A stretch of 64,000 nt of DNA from Carya illinoinensis. Lineage: Eukaryota; Streptophyta; Magnoliopsida; Fagales; Juglandaceae. Every line of letters starts with the position of its first letter. Within the stretch, counting starts at the first letter, position 1. The notes below the pieces were generated by a model. It saw only the letters and a program-made list of their open reading frames with translations, had not been told where the DNA came from and did not search any database. Shown here piece after piece: positions 36,363 to 47,665 of this stretch. Both the position numbers and the translations under genes were made by a program. The stretch lies in assembly GCF_018687715.1 (NCBI RefSeq), contig NC_056755.1, positions 21,159,501 to 21,223,500 of the forward strand, in the 5' to 3' direction.

Positions 36363-36619
36363 ATTCCTGTCACAACACCACCCTTGACCCTCCTTTAAGA
36401 AAACAAATAAAACCATCATAAAACCAACAAAACAAAACAGCACCACGCAGCAAGAAACAAAAGAAACCCACATGCCAAAACATAACTAAATAAAACAAGC
36501 AAACAAACATAAACAAATAAAACAAATAAAACAACTATACTTAACATAATTTTAAAACACAACTTTAAAACCATTCTGGTACTACCTACGGGACTTGTGG
36601 TTTTACCCAGAGCCAAACC

Positions 36620-36631
36620 GCTCTGATACCA
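36620..36631 (-). other. Primer-binding site of copy B (initiator tRNA-Met)
   Basis: The minus strand reads TGGTATCAGAGC, the exact plant initiator-Met complement, two bases from the 5' LTR. Confidence 0.95.
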
Positions 36632-36633
36632 CC

Positions 36634-38775
36634 TGTGACGCCCCCAAAATCCCCACGCCCGAACACGGGGAAATTGAGACGTCCGGATGGTGACACCCCA
36701 GGTCACCATCCCATCGACGGGTGCCGAGTGTGTGCAAGGCAGCAATTGTGTACAGAGAGACACGCAGCGGATAAGAAAGTCATAACTAAGTACCAGAATT
36801 TTTCTTAACGTAATACAAGCTGTTTAAAACGTACATAAATAAAATATTACAAAACACAAATACAGTTTTAAACAAATAAAAAGATAACATCAGCAACCCG
36901 GCGGAGCCGCATCCTCGGGCTCAGCCTCTTCCTCCTCATCCTCAACTCCTGCACCAAAAGCTACGGAACCACAAATGGTTCCGCAGGTAAGTAAAACCCC
37001 AAACACTACCAGATAAAAACACATATAACTCAAACAAGATGCATGAAACATGCCCAATGCACAAAGCCCAAAAACACCAGTTTTCCACACACGCCAAAAA
37101 CCCACTTGGCCCAAAAACATATCCATTCCGAAAAACACGCCAAAAGTCCATTTGGCCCAATATCTCGCCGGAAGTCCATCCGGCCCAATATCTCACCAGA
37201 AGTCCATCTGGCCCACGCCAAAAGTCACATTTGGCCTCATAAACCATTATCCAATTTTAACCGTATGCACCATGACCTCCCCTAGGGGTCATCCGCACAC
37301 CCTGGCTCCAGTGTCACACCGCAGAGTACCACCACGCATGTGACAACTAACAAGCGATGCCCAGTTCCGCGCCCCGCACGTGCGTAGCCAAGCATCCTCT
37401 AGCCCTCGCCAGCGAAGGGCCACGGAGTCGGTGAGTAGGGCGATGCCCGGTTCCATGCCCGGCACGTTCGTAGCCAAGCATCCCCTAGTCCCGCTCCCGT
37501 CATCTCTCTCGATAACTCAGGGGACATCACTCAGTTTATTCCGCTCCCGAGTGACCAGAGGAGCTCCACCGAGATAATAACCCATCCCGGCTTGGGCTCG
37601 TGATACACACGCACCCGTAAAACCAGTCACGCCAATACACAGGCTTTTCACATAACTCCACAACACACGTGCATGCACCATGTAATGCCACAACAATGCA
37701 TAATAAAATAAACCAACAATCATAAATCAAATAAACAGGCAACTCCGTCCTCCATCCATCCGACCCCCGAAACTCCTCGGACTCAGTCCGGAATCAACAA
37801 CCAACAACAGTAAATAATTGAATGAGCAATATATATTAAAATCTGAAAATAGGGTTTGGAAAATACTTACAGCGCTATACGGCAATTTTAGAAAACAAGC
37901 GGCGTTGCAAGCGGCGGAAAATAGCAACGTCACAGTGAAAATTCACTGTGGCCGTGGGTCTGAAAAACCCACTTTTAAACGGGGACAAACTAGGACACGG
38001 GATTGATAGGGAATGGTCTAGAGGTGGTTGTGAAGCTATTGGAAGTGACGGACGGCCGTGGGTGGCGGCGGAATGGCCGAAAATGGCCGAAAATGGCAAA
38101 TCGGAAAACAAGCTCGTGGGAGCTGCTCCGGTGGTCGTTGGAGGCCGAAAATGGGTGGGTTAGGACGGCAAGGGAACGGTGATGAAGTGGTGAAGAAATG
38201 GTGGCCGGTGGTGGAGCGACGGCGGCGGATCGGAGCAAAATCCGTGCGCCTTTGTTGAGCTTTTTCCGGCCAAATGGCCGGCCGGTTGGGGGTGGGTTTT
38301 GGAGGGAAGGTAGACCGGAAGGAGAGGAAGAGAATGGGACCGGTGGGAGGCCGAACGGTGGCCGGACGGCGGCGGTAGGGGCTGGGGAAGGTTGACGCCG
38401 GCGTGAGGGAGAGAGAGAAGAGAGAGAGTGCACCGGGGGGGGTCCGAGTCGGGGAGAGAGGAGAGAGAAAAGAAAGAGAAAAAAGAAAAAGAAGAAAAAA
38501 GAAAAGAAGGGAAAAAGAAAAAAGGAAAAAGAGAAAAAGAAAAAAAGATGTGAAAAGAAATGAGGTCCAGTCCTCACTCCGGGAAAAGAAACAAACCGCC
38601 AAAAAGATTAAAACCACAAAAACAACTAAAAGAAATAAAACACAACCTCAAATAAATAAATTAAATTAAAAACCAACTTTAAAAACGCAATTAAAATAAA
38701 ATAAAATATCTGATATATTAATTAAAATAAAAACAATTATTTCAGCGAAAATACACTTAAAAGCGGGTCATCACA
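36634..38775 (-). repeat. 5' LTR of copy B
   Basis: 2142 bp, differing from the 3' LTR at about five positions noticed by eye (for example CCCGGG versus CCCAGG near the start, and one extra C in a G/C run near 38427). Confidence 0.97.
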
Positions 38776-38780
38776 TGGTA

Positions 38781-40204
38781 TAGCTGAATTATTAAGGGTC
38801 TCAAATTAACACCATTGTTTTCCTTAAAACCAAGACATGCAAAGGATCTTCTTAACATTTTCATCACAAACTGAATCACATTAATCCTTCCATATTCAAA
38901 TTCCAAGTTCATGTAAGAGTATTCAAGCAAACAAACAAGAAATAACAACCAAAGCAATAGAAACAAACAAAAGGATCTACACAAATATATACATGCATTA
39001 ACCAAGAGTAGGTTGAGTGTATACTTACAAAAACTTCTTTGAGAATAAAAGAAAAAATCCGAAAATTGCCATGTAATGTGTTAGAAGTTATTCTAGATTT
39101 GGAGAAAGTGAGTGAGTGAGTGAAAGTTGGAAACCATTCTCAAACTTGAAACCCTTGGTCAGTTGAAGGTCAAAACCCTAGTTTGCCTTCCAAGTGAGAA
39201 ACCAAAACACATCTCACTCAAATCTCGAGTTCAAGTGATTATTCTAAGAGAAAAAGCTTAGGGTTCCATCTTTCTAGAAGATAAACCCTATAACCAAAAG
39301 AAAGAAAGAAGTTTCCCCACTTAGACCATGTATGAACAACAAAGAAAAGATGGAAAAACTCTTATCTTCACGTGCTATCCTCCTGCTCGAAGTGTGAAGG
39401 GTAATTCCTTGGTGAATCACGAAACTCATGGTGAGAAAGGTGTTGTTTGGTTGGTAGGAAAGTGAGGCAAAGTGTTTGGTCTTGGAAAATCCTCTAAGTG
39501 GCGTGAGAGAAAGGTGGAGCATAGATCAAACCCTAGAAAAATCGAAAATGAGCAAGAGGGAAAAAGGGGTGTGGTCATGTGGCATGGGGGTCCTTTTATA
39601 GCCTCATCCTTGAAGCCAAGTGGTCAAGAAAGAGCCAATGCATGTTGAACAAATGGCATGGCCCTTCCCATTCCTTCCTTGGCCAAACCCCAATGTCTTC
39701 TATGCCCTTCTCCTACGTCTAGGTTCAATATATCTGTTGTGTATTTGTGTAATTTTGCCTCAAAGCCTCTTCATTTTTCCAACAAAATGGTGGTGCATGC
39801 ATGCCAAGTGGCATGGGCATGTGGTATCTTCTAGGTGCCGTCCCTCTCTCTTCTCCCCATGAAGATCTTTCCTCTTCCATGCACATTTCTTAGGTAACTC
39901 TCCCACTTCCCTATGCTTCCTCAAAACCCTAATACGACATGTGGCAAGTGAATGAGAATGGTGACCAAAAAATTGAGGGTAGGTTTGTCCTTTCACGTGG
40001 TTGTCTCCTCTCAAATCTTTTAGAAGGTCTTAACATGTTTGACAAGTATTACATATTTAAGAAAACCATACGATAGGTGTGTGGGATGGAAAACCAAACC
40101 ATCCTGTTTGTCCCTTGGCTTTCGCCACAAATCCTTCTGGGAAATCTCCTTGGTCTTCCCTAGGTGCCATTTCCCTATGCATACCTATCTTGAAAATTGA
40201 AAGG
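38781..40204 (-). other. Middle piece of the old split LTR
   Basis: Lies between copy B and the copia element; no supported ORF. Together with 27691-29375 and 49073-49513 it makes up the interrupted old LTR. Confidence 0.6.
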
Positions 40205-40209
40205 GTGGC
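40205..40209. repeat. Target-site duplication GTGGC of the copia element (left); partner at 49068-49072
   Basis: Perfect 5-bp match outside both LTR ends. Confidence 0.95.
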
Positions 40210-40860
40210 TGTCGCCCAGATGACTAACACAAGAGGGGGGGTGAATTGAGTTGTATTAAAAAAATAACAATTATAAATCAAATATATAATATAAAATATA
40301 AACAAAATATGAAATAACAATAAATATAAAGAGTAAGGGTAAGAGAGAAGCAAACTCAGTATGTTAACGAGGTTCGGCCCCACTGCCTACATCCTCGCCT
40401 CAAGCTACCCCTTGAGGATTCCCAAATTCACTATTCAACCTCCTTTAGGTGGAGATAGAAACCTATTACACCTTTGAACAACACCGCTACAAAGGATCCG
40501 TGTAGAACACCCTCTACACTTGCAATCACCTTAGACGTGGTGATTCAACTATTCCCCGTGTAGAATACTTTCTACACACACAAGGGTTATACACACCCTT
40601 TTTCTGATACAAGAGCTGATAGTGGGTAGGTTATCAGAAAACACTCCTCAATGAGTGAAATAAGAACAATACAGCGCAAACTATATCTCTCAAAATGAAC
40701 AAGGATTAAGGCTCAATGCTTAGAGAAGAGAGAATGAAAGCTTTGAATGAATGTTGTATGCTCTGGATGTTGTAAATGTGAAGCTCTCAAATGATCTATT
40801 TATAGGCATATGAGACTTCATGTTCAAATTTTAAAAGATTCACATGTCAAAGACAACATC

Positions 40861-41075
40861 ATTCACTTTTTCAAAAAAATCAAACCTAATCTTTTACTTT
40901 TGACATATGACAAAAGGAGCACACTTTCCTTTTCAAAAAATTCAAACCTAATCTTTTACTTTTTGCATATGACAAAAGGAGTACACTTTCTTTTTTAAAA
41001 AATTCAAACCTAATTTTTTACTTTTTGCATATGACAAAAGGAGCACACTTTACTTTTCAAAAAATTCAAACAAAA
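40861..41075. repeat. Tandem repeat, about 62-bp unit, inside the copia LTR
   Basis: At least three units containing CATATGACAAAAGGAG, spaced 61-63 bp. The same array is present in the other LTR at about 48310-48525. Confidence 0.85.
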
Positions 41076-41137
41076 TCATCTACCTTTTGTATAAGTCTAA
41101 AAAAGCATCAATCACTTTTGAAAATATTCAAATAAAA

Positions 41138-41350
41138 CATGCATATGTGAAAGATGACAATCAATCGTCTTTAATATTTTCAAAGTTCAACCCTTTAATC
41201 AAGGCATGCACATGTAAATGATGACAATCAATCATCTTTAATATTTTCAAAGTTCAGCCCTTTAATTAAGGCGTGCACATGTAAAAGATGATAATCAATC
41301 ATCTTTCAAAATTTTCAAATTTAATTTTCAAAAATATTCATGCACATGTG
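41138..41350. repeat. Tandem repeat, about 67-bp unit, inside the copia LTR
   Basis: Three units starting CATGCACATGTAAAAGATG and ending TTTCAAAGTTCA(A/G)CCCTTTAAT, plus a fourth partial. Duplicated in the other LTR at about 48592-48800. Confidence 0.85.
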
Positions 41351-41614
41351 GAAAATGTATTTTAATACTTTATGATAAAATATTAATTTTGAGCATTAAT
41401 CCTAATTTTGAATTTTAAGAGATTTACAACATTACTCTATGACTTTAATGTGAACTTGTTTCCTTCTTGCTCATACTTGGTTCTTTGATGTGCTTGACTC
41501 CATTGTGTGGACAACTTGAGCTTGAAACTCCTTTATTTTTTGAATTCATTTGTTATCATCAAAATCCATGTGTAGATTTATAATCACATGAAACTTGAAA
41601 CCTTGGGTTCAACA

Positions 41615-41628
41615 ATCTCCCCCTTTTT
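41615..41628 (-). other. Polypurine tract of the copia element
   Basis: The minus strand reads AAAAAGGGGGAGAT directly before the 3' LTR start. Confidence 0.9.
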
Positions 41629-42004
41629 GATGATGACAAACACTTGATAGAACTTGAAACATGTATTAATACTTAAGCTCCCCCTGAAAATATGCGTTAG
41701 TTTTTCAAGCAAAAGTATAAATATAATTCCAAGCATATATAACAAGTTTAGCAATTTAAACAATATTAATGTTCTAGTCTAAAACTTCTCCCCCTTTTGG
41801 CATCATTAAAAAGGATCGGTAGCAAGTAAATGGACTGAAGAAAACGATGTGTTTAATAGTCACTGTAGATAGTTGAAAAAGGAGCCGTCCGTGACCCGAC
41901 AAATGCTGCAAAGTCTCGAGACCTAACTCTATGAATTTAGTGCGGCTGGAGATTTAAACAATCGTCTGATGTTGTTAACAAACGTGATTGAAGGCTCTAA
42001 GTTT

Positions 42005-42014
42005 CTATAAAAAA
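42005..42014 (+). promoter_or_regulatory. Putative TATA box for antisense ORF 1
   Basis: CTATAAAAAA lies about 80 bp before the ATG at 42092, on the strand opposite to the host copia element. Confidence 0.5.
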
Positions 42015-42091
42015 ATGATCATTTTGATCTATCGGATGCCAAAAAAATACATCACTTCTTGACCTGAGTTCTGTTTTTCCACAACGATAGA

Positions 42092-42539
42092 ATGACTGAG
42101 CAATTCTCTTCCACTAATGTTCCAGACTTGAATCAGGAACCCTTGATGCATCAATCATCAATCTTCTCTCTTGAGACCGTCAATACCATGATAGGAGCAG
42201 AGAACCATTTTTCTAGTAAAGCTGATTTTGAGATTATTGCAGAATCAAGAATACTCAGTAGTCAATGCCTCTGTTACGATCATGTCTCGGAGGTTAATGG
42301 CGAGGGTGAGTGAGATTGATCATCTTAACATGCAAATATCTGAGTTACGACAGAAGCTTGCTAATAAGGATAGTGAGAATAAAAGGCTAAAGCAAGAAAA
42401 TCAAGAGTTGAAAAAATTTGCAGATTGGTATGCTCATGATCGGCAACCACGAATAGAGGAGCTGGAACGAGAAAGGGTTCAGATACAAGGTCAACATCGG
42501 CATATAACAGTAGAGGTTCATCGTTTACTAGAAAAATAG
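42092..42539 (+). pseudogene. Antisense ORF 1 in the copia element, coiled-coil protein (one frameshift)
   Basis: Starts at ATG 42092 (MTEQFSSTNVPDLNQEP). The frame shifts once near 42240-42260 and continues to the stop at 42537. The second half (from about 42300) is a strong coiled coil: IDHLNMQISELRQKLANKD and then KRLKQENQELKKFADWY. It runs opposite to gag-pol, between pol and the 3' LTR. It resembles antisense ORF 2 in order of features: a Ser/Asn-rich head, a VTIMSRRL/VTFSQRL motif, then heptads with QI(S/V)(E/I)L. I know no named family for it. Its codons look protein-like rather than like a random complement of a coding strand, because the sense strand here has no long ORF. Confidence 0.55.
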
Positions 42540-42671
42540 GGACAATCTACTGTTAATCTCGCTTGCTTAGTAAGAAAACTTTTGACAATGTGTGTCCAGA
42601 ATATCTTGTATTTCTTTTGACTGAATAAGATTTGAAGAGACAATAGTTTGTCTTATTCTTTATGCTATCTC

Positions 42672-42678
42672 TATAAAA
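42672..42678 (+). promoter_or_regulatory. Putative TATA box for antisense ORF 2
   Basis: TATAAAA about 110 bp before the ATG at 42783, followed by a CT-rich leader typical of plant 5' UTRs. Confidence 0.5.
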
Positions 42679-42782
42679 TCAGTCCTGAAGTTCATCTAAT
42701 CCGCATCAAGTTTTCTTCTCATCTCTATAACTCATCTGCATTCCTTCAACATTCTCGTTTTAAGCCTTCTATTCTTTTCTCA

Positions 42783-43220
42783 ATGGCTCATTCTTCTAAC
42801 ATTTCTCTAGATCCATCCATGAGGCATTCTGCATCTCAACCTCCTGTTCTTTCTGCAGCTGCCATTGGTGCCATGTTGCAGCAAGAAAATAATAATCTGA
42901 CTAATAAGTCAGATTCTGATGCTATTTATAACTTGGTGAGTCTTGGGACTCGCTACTCTTCCTCTATTGTTACTTTTTCTCAGCGGCTACAAGCCAAAAA
43001 TCATAAAGTCGAAAAGCTCAAAGAACAAATTGTTATACTTCAACGAATTGTTCAAGAGTCTCACACAAGGGAAGGAATCATTCGGCAGAAGAATAAACAG
43101 TTGAAATCTTTATTAGATTCTTCATTCCGCTTGCCGGTTCCCATGGATAAGAATGACATGATATTGTATGAATAGAATGAGCGTCTCAAACATGAGGCTA
43201 AGAATCTCAAGTTTATGTAA
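42783..43220 (+). pseudogene. Antisense ORF 2 in the copia element, coiled-coil protein (one internal TAG)
   Basis: The preferred start is ATG 42783 (MAHSSNISLDPSMRHS), after a TATA box and CT-rich leader; an upstream in-frame ATG at 42648 precedes the TATA box and is unlikely. The frame is open to a TAG at 43173 and then continues for 14 more codons to TAA 43218-43220, so the TAG looks like a late mutation. Features: a low-complexity head, SDAIYNLVSLGTRYSSSIVT, then a coiled coil KVEKLKEQIVILQRIV. It is related to antisense ORF 1, implying a tandem duplication. Function unknown; a dimeric RNA- or DNA-binding or regulatory role is possible but unsupported. Confidence 0.6.
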
Positions 43221-43268
43221 AAGTATTTAAAAAATCTATCTCTATTTTTATTGACTCTGGTTTATCTT

Positions 43269-46200
43269 TTAAGAGATATTCATAGCATGCATCATACCTA
43301 TTTCTCTTCTGATCATACATAATCTATCTTCTGATAAAGGCTTTGTGAAAATATCTGCTAACTGATCGTGTGTGTTTGTGAACTCTAGTACTATATCGCC
43401 TTTCTGCACATGATCTAGAAGAAAATGATATCTTATTTCAATATGCTTAGTTCTAGAATGTTGTATTGGGTTCTTTGAAAGATTTATAGCACTTGTATTA
43501 TCACATTTGATTGGAATGTGATTATACATGAGTTTAAAATTTTCAAGTTGTTGCTTCATGTAGAGAACTTGAGCACAACAACTATCCGCAACAACATATT
43601 CTGCCTCAGCAGTAGATAGTGCAATAGAATTTTATTTTTTACTAAACTAGGAAACTAGTGCATGACCTAAGAAATGGCATGCTCCACTAGTGCTTTTTCG
43701 ATCTATTTTACAGCCAGCATAATCTGCATCTGTGTAGCTGATTAGATCGAAAGATGTGTGCTTAGGGTACAATAACCCTAGGTTAATTGTACCACTAAGA
43801 TATCTAAGAATGCACTTAACTGTAATTAAATGTGATTCTTTTGGAGATGATTGAAAGCGTACATATAAGCATACACTAAACATAATATCTGGTCTACTGG
43901 CTGTTAAATATAATAAGCTACCAATCATACCTCGATATATCTTCGAGTCAACTGGCTTACTGGATTCATCTTTATCAAGTTTAGTTGATGGGCTCATTGG
44001 TGTTTCAATTTCCTTAGTATTTTCCATCCCAAACTTCTTCAGTAATTCCTTAATATATTTTGATTGATTGATGAATGTCCCACTTTTTGCTTGCTTAATT
44101 TGCAATCTGAGAAAGAATGTAAGTTCTCCCATAATGCTCATCTCAAATTCTTCCTGCATAGTCTTAGCAAAAACTTGACACATATTTTCATTAGTAGCAC
44201 TGAATATTATATCATCAACATAAATCTGAATCAAAAGAATATCATCATTTTCATATTTAATGAAAAGAGTTGTGTCGATTTTTCCTCTTGAAAAACTTTT
44301 TTCAATCAAGAAACCACTAAGTCTCTCGTACCAAGCTCTAGGAGCTTGTTTAAGTCCATATAGTGCTTTTGTGAGTTTGAAAACATGATTTGGGGAAATA
44401 TGATTTTCAAAACCTGGAGGTTGCTCAACATATACCTCTTCATTTATAAAACCATTTAAGAAAGCACTTTTAACATCCATTTGAAAAAGTTTGAAATCTT
44501 TATAACAAGCATATGCAAGTAGCATTCGAATAGCTTCTAATCTTGCGACAGGTGCATATGTCTCATCATAATCGATTCCTTCTTCTTGATTAAAACCTTG
44601 GGCTACAAGTCGAGCCTTATTTCTAGTAATGACTCCAGACTCATCTTTCTTATTTCTAAAAATCCATTTTGTTCCAATAATAGTATGATTTTTGGGTCTA
44701 GGAATAAGTGTCCAAACATCATTTCTTTTAAATTGATTCAACTCTTCTTGCATAGCTAGAATCCAAGATTCATCAAGAAGTGTGTCATCAATATTTTTGG
44801 GTTCAATTTGAGATAGAAAAACAGTATGATTGCAAATATTTCTAAGAGATGATCGAGTACTTACACCTTGTGAAGGTTCTCCCAAAATTTGTTCCACTAG
44901 ATAATCTTTCACAAATTTCCACTGTTTGGTTGCATCTTGTATTAAATTTTGATGATCTTTCCTGATGGCTCTATGTTGAACTTCCTCTATTGTTTTCTCT
45001 TTATTGAGATTGAGACTTTCTGTGTTATTTATACCTCCTGTTTCTTCATCAATAGATTTCTTGGAGAGTGGAGAATTAGATTCATCAAATACTACTACAT
45101 GCATAGATTCTTGTACAGTCAAAGTCTTTTTATTGAATACTTTATAAGCTTTACTATTAGTAGAATACCCGAAAAAGATACATTCATCAGATTTTGCATC
45201 AAACTTGCCTAAATTATCTCTGTCATTCAAAATAAAACATTTGCATCCAAATACATGAAAGTAACCAATGTTAGGCTTTTTCTCATTACAAAGCTCATAG
45301 GGGGTTTTATCTAACTTAGACCTTAGCATAACTCTATTTATAACATAACATGCAGTACTTACCGCTTCGGCCCAAAAATAACTAAGCAAGTTGTTCTCAT
45401 TGAGTATTGTTCTTGCCATCTCTTGAAGAGATCTATTTTTCCTCTCTACTACCCCATTTTGTTGAGAAGTTCGAGGAGCAGAAAAATTATGCACAAAACC
45501 ATTTTCATCACAAAATGCTTCAATATTTTTATTAACAAACTCTTTTCCCCTATCACTTCGGATACTTGAAATAGTATAACCCTTTTCATTTTGAATTCTC
45601 TTGCATAACTGGTAAAGGTATTATGTGCCTCATCTTTATGAGCAAGAAAGATGACCCAAGTATATCTAGAGAAATCATCAACAATAACAAATGCATAATA
45701 TTTTCCTCCTAGACTTGCAACTCTATTTGGTCCAAAAAGATCCATGTGTATCAGTTGCAATGGTCTAGTAGTGGAAATATGTTTCTTAGTTTTAAAAGAA
45801 GTTTTTGTTTATTTACCAAATTGGCATGCATCACAAATTTTGTCTTTAAGAAAATTTGTTTTTGGTAAACCTCTCATAAGATCATTTTTTGAAAGTTTGG
45901 AAATAAGTTCTATGTTGGCATGATCTAATCTTCTATGCCATAGCCAACTAGTTTCATTTTGAGCTGAAAAGTAAATAGCATCTTGTGAGGTAATTTCTTC
46001 AAAATCGATTGTATAAACATTATTGTTTCTAAAAGTAATAAAACAAATATTACAATCATAATCATTCAAAATAATGCACTTATCCATTTTGAAAGTAACT
46101 GTAAATCTTTTATCACATAATTGACTTATGCTCAAAAGATTATGTTTTAGACCGTCAACAAGTAGAACATCTTCAATTATGAGAGAAGATTCATTACCAA

Positions 46201-47416
46201 TTTTACCTATTCCCACGATCTTCCCTTTCGAGTTGTCTTCAAATGTCACGTGTCCTTCTTCTTTAGATCTAAGATCAAAGAATTTAGTCTTGTCTCCCGT
46301 CATGTGTCTTGAACATCCACTATCTAAAAACCACTTGTTTTTACTTGTGGATGACTTCATGCATACCTCAATGTCATCTTTAGCCATAAGACAAAGATTT
46401 GTTGATTCTCCATTGCTTGCTTCACTAACTGAGCTACTTGAATCATCATCCCATGTAGATTTCATTGTTTTCTTGCCCTTGTTTCGATCTTTCTTTAGCA
46501 GAGGACAATCTGGCTTGATATGACCAGGCTTATTACATTTATAACAAATTAAAGTGTCATTTTTACCTGAATCTTTCTTGGAAAACTTTTTGAAGGATTT
46601 TCTCGGAGGAATTTTATTTTTCTTTAAGAACCTCTGAATTCTTCTTGTTATCATTGCAACTTCTTCATCTTTGTCTTCATTTTCCTCATCTTCATCGCCT
46701 TCACTTTCATGAGGAACAGCTTTAAGTGCTAAGCTCTTCTTTGGCTTTCCTTCTTCTTCTCCTCTTTTCAATGTGTACTCATGGGTGATAAGTGACTCGA
46801 TGAGTTCATTCACTTCGAGCTTCTTGATGTCTCTAGCTTCAAGAATCGCTGTCACTTTTGATTCCCAGCGTTTTGGTAGAGAGTTGAGAATTTTTCTTAC
46901 TATCTCCACCTTGGAATAAACTTTGCCAAGAGCTGTCAATCTGTTTATGATGTTAGTAAAACGAGTGTGCATACTAGAAATAGATTCATCATCATTCATC
47001 TTAAACATTTCATATTCATGAGTAAGAATATAAATTTTTGATTCCTTGACTTGCGAAGTTCCTTCATAAGTAACTTCCAAGTTATCCCAAATTTCTTTTG
47101 CCGTAGCACAAGTCATTATTCTATTAAACTCATTTCCATTGAGAGCATTAAATAATAAATTCATAGCAGTTAAATTCAAAGTATAAAGTCTATCATCTTC
47201 ACGATCAAACTCTTCTTCTTCCTTTTTGACCTTTACTCCATCAACCACTTTTGTTGGAATATAAGGTCCATTTACAATACATTTCTAGATTTCTCGACCT
47301 TAAGCCTAAAGGAATATTCTCATTCTAACTTTCCAGAATGAGTAATTATTTCCACAAAAGAGTGGAAGCCGACTGCTAGATTGACCTTCACCAAATGAAG
47401 CTGAAATGTTAGCCAT
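43269..47416 (-). pseudogene. gag-pol of the SIRE-like copia element, lightly decayed
   Basis: The Gag start is at 47416 (MANISASF), with stops or a shift near 47275-47320. From 47248 Gag is open: KEIWDNLEVTYEGT, then a highly acidic stretch and the zinc knuckle CYKCNKPGHIKPDCP. The protease WFLDSGCSRHMTG and integrase HHCC (HRRLDHAN...CDACQFGK) follow. A stop near 45806 and a shift near 45450-45760 break the integrase ([36 protein letters not shown]). RT is open (45494-43647): [25 protein letters not shown], catalytic YVDDIIF. RNase H ([16 protein letters not shown]) has two stops near 43640 and ends at 43269 (DIFTKPLSEDRL). Few mutations, so the element is fairly young but not autonomous. 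Confidence 0.93.
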
Positions 47417-47651
47417 AAGATCTTAACTCAAAAGATAGTTAATATTATAATAGAGCTCTTAGCTCTGATACCAATCGTTACTGATCATAGGCCGCACCTA
47501 TGTCACCTAACAATTGTACCTACCAGACTAGCCGGCCACCGTCTCTACCGGTGCACCGTCACTCATGGTCGAAGAGTCTTGCTTCAGTGACACAATCACA
47601 AGTGAGAGTTCCCATGAGTGATCTGCCTGTATGAACAGTACAGGTCAACTA

Positions 47652-47663
47652 GCTTTGATACCA
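47652..47663 (-). other. Primer-binding site of the copia element
   Basis: The minus strand reads TGGTATCAAAGC, the initiator-Met complement with one change, two bases from the 5' LTR at 47666. The leader 47417-47651 shows no ORF. Confidence 0.9.
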
Positions 47664-47665
47664 AT

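Larger units (their letters stand above)
29381..38775 (-). mobile_element. Copy B: full-length, nearly pristine Tekay/Del-type Ty3/gypsy chromovirus
   Basis: 9395 bp, LTRs of 2141 and 2142 bp with only about five differences that I could find, TG...CA ends, primer site, polypurine tract, intact gag and intact pol, and a perfect TGGTA duplication. Pol order protease-RT-RNase H-integrase with a C-terminal chromodomain defines a chromovirus. The chromodomain type (KVAWGD...[14 protein letters not shown]) and long LTRs point to Tekay/Del. This is the youngest element in the window and the best candidate for recent activity. Confidence 0.95.
40210..41614 (-). repeat. 3' LTR of the copia element
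   Basis: In element sense it runs from TGTTGAACCC (41614) to GGGCGACA (40210). Partner at 47666-49067; the two differ at a modest number of sites. Confidence 0.95.

Noticed and set aside
40861..41350. CRISPR-like regularly spaced repeats
   Set aside because: Contiguous minisatellite units without unique spacers, inside a plant LTR.
42648..42782. Upstream in-frame ATG extension of antisense ORF 2
   Set aside because: It precedes the TATA box and lacks similarity to antisense ORF 1; the ATG at 42783 fits leader and homology better.
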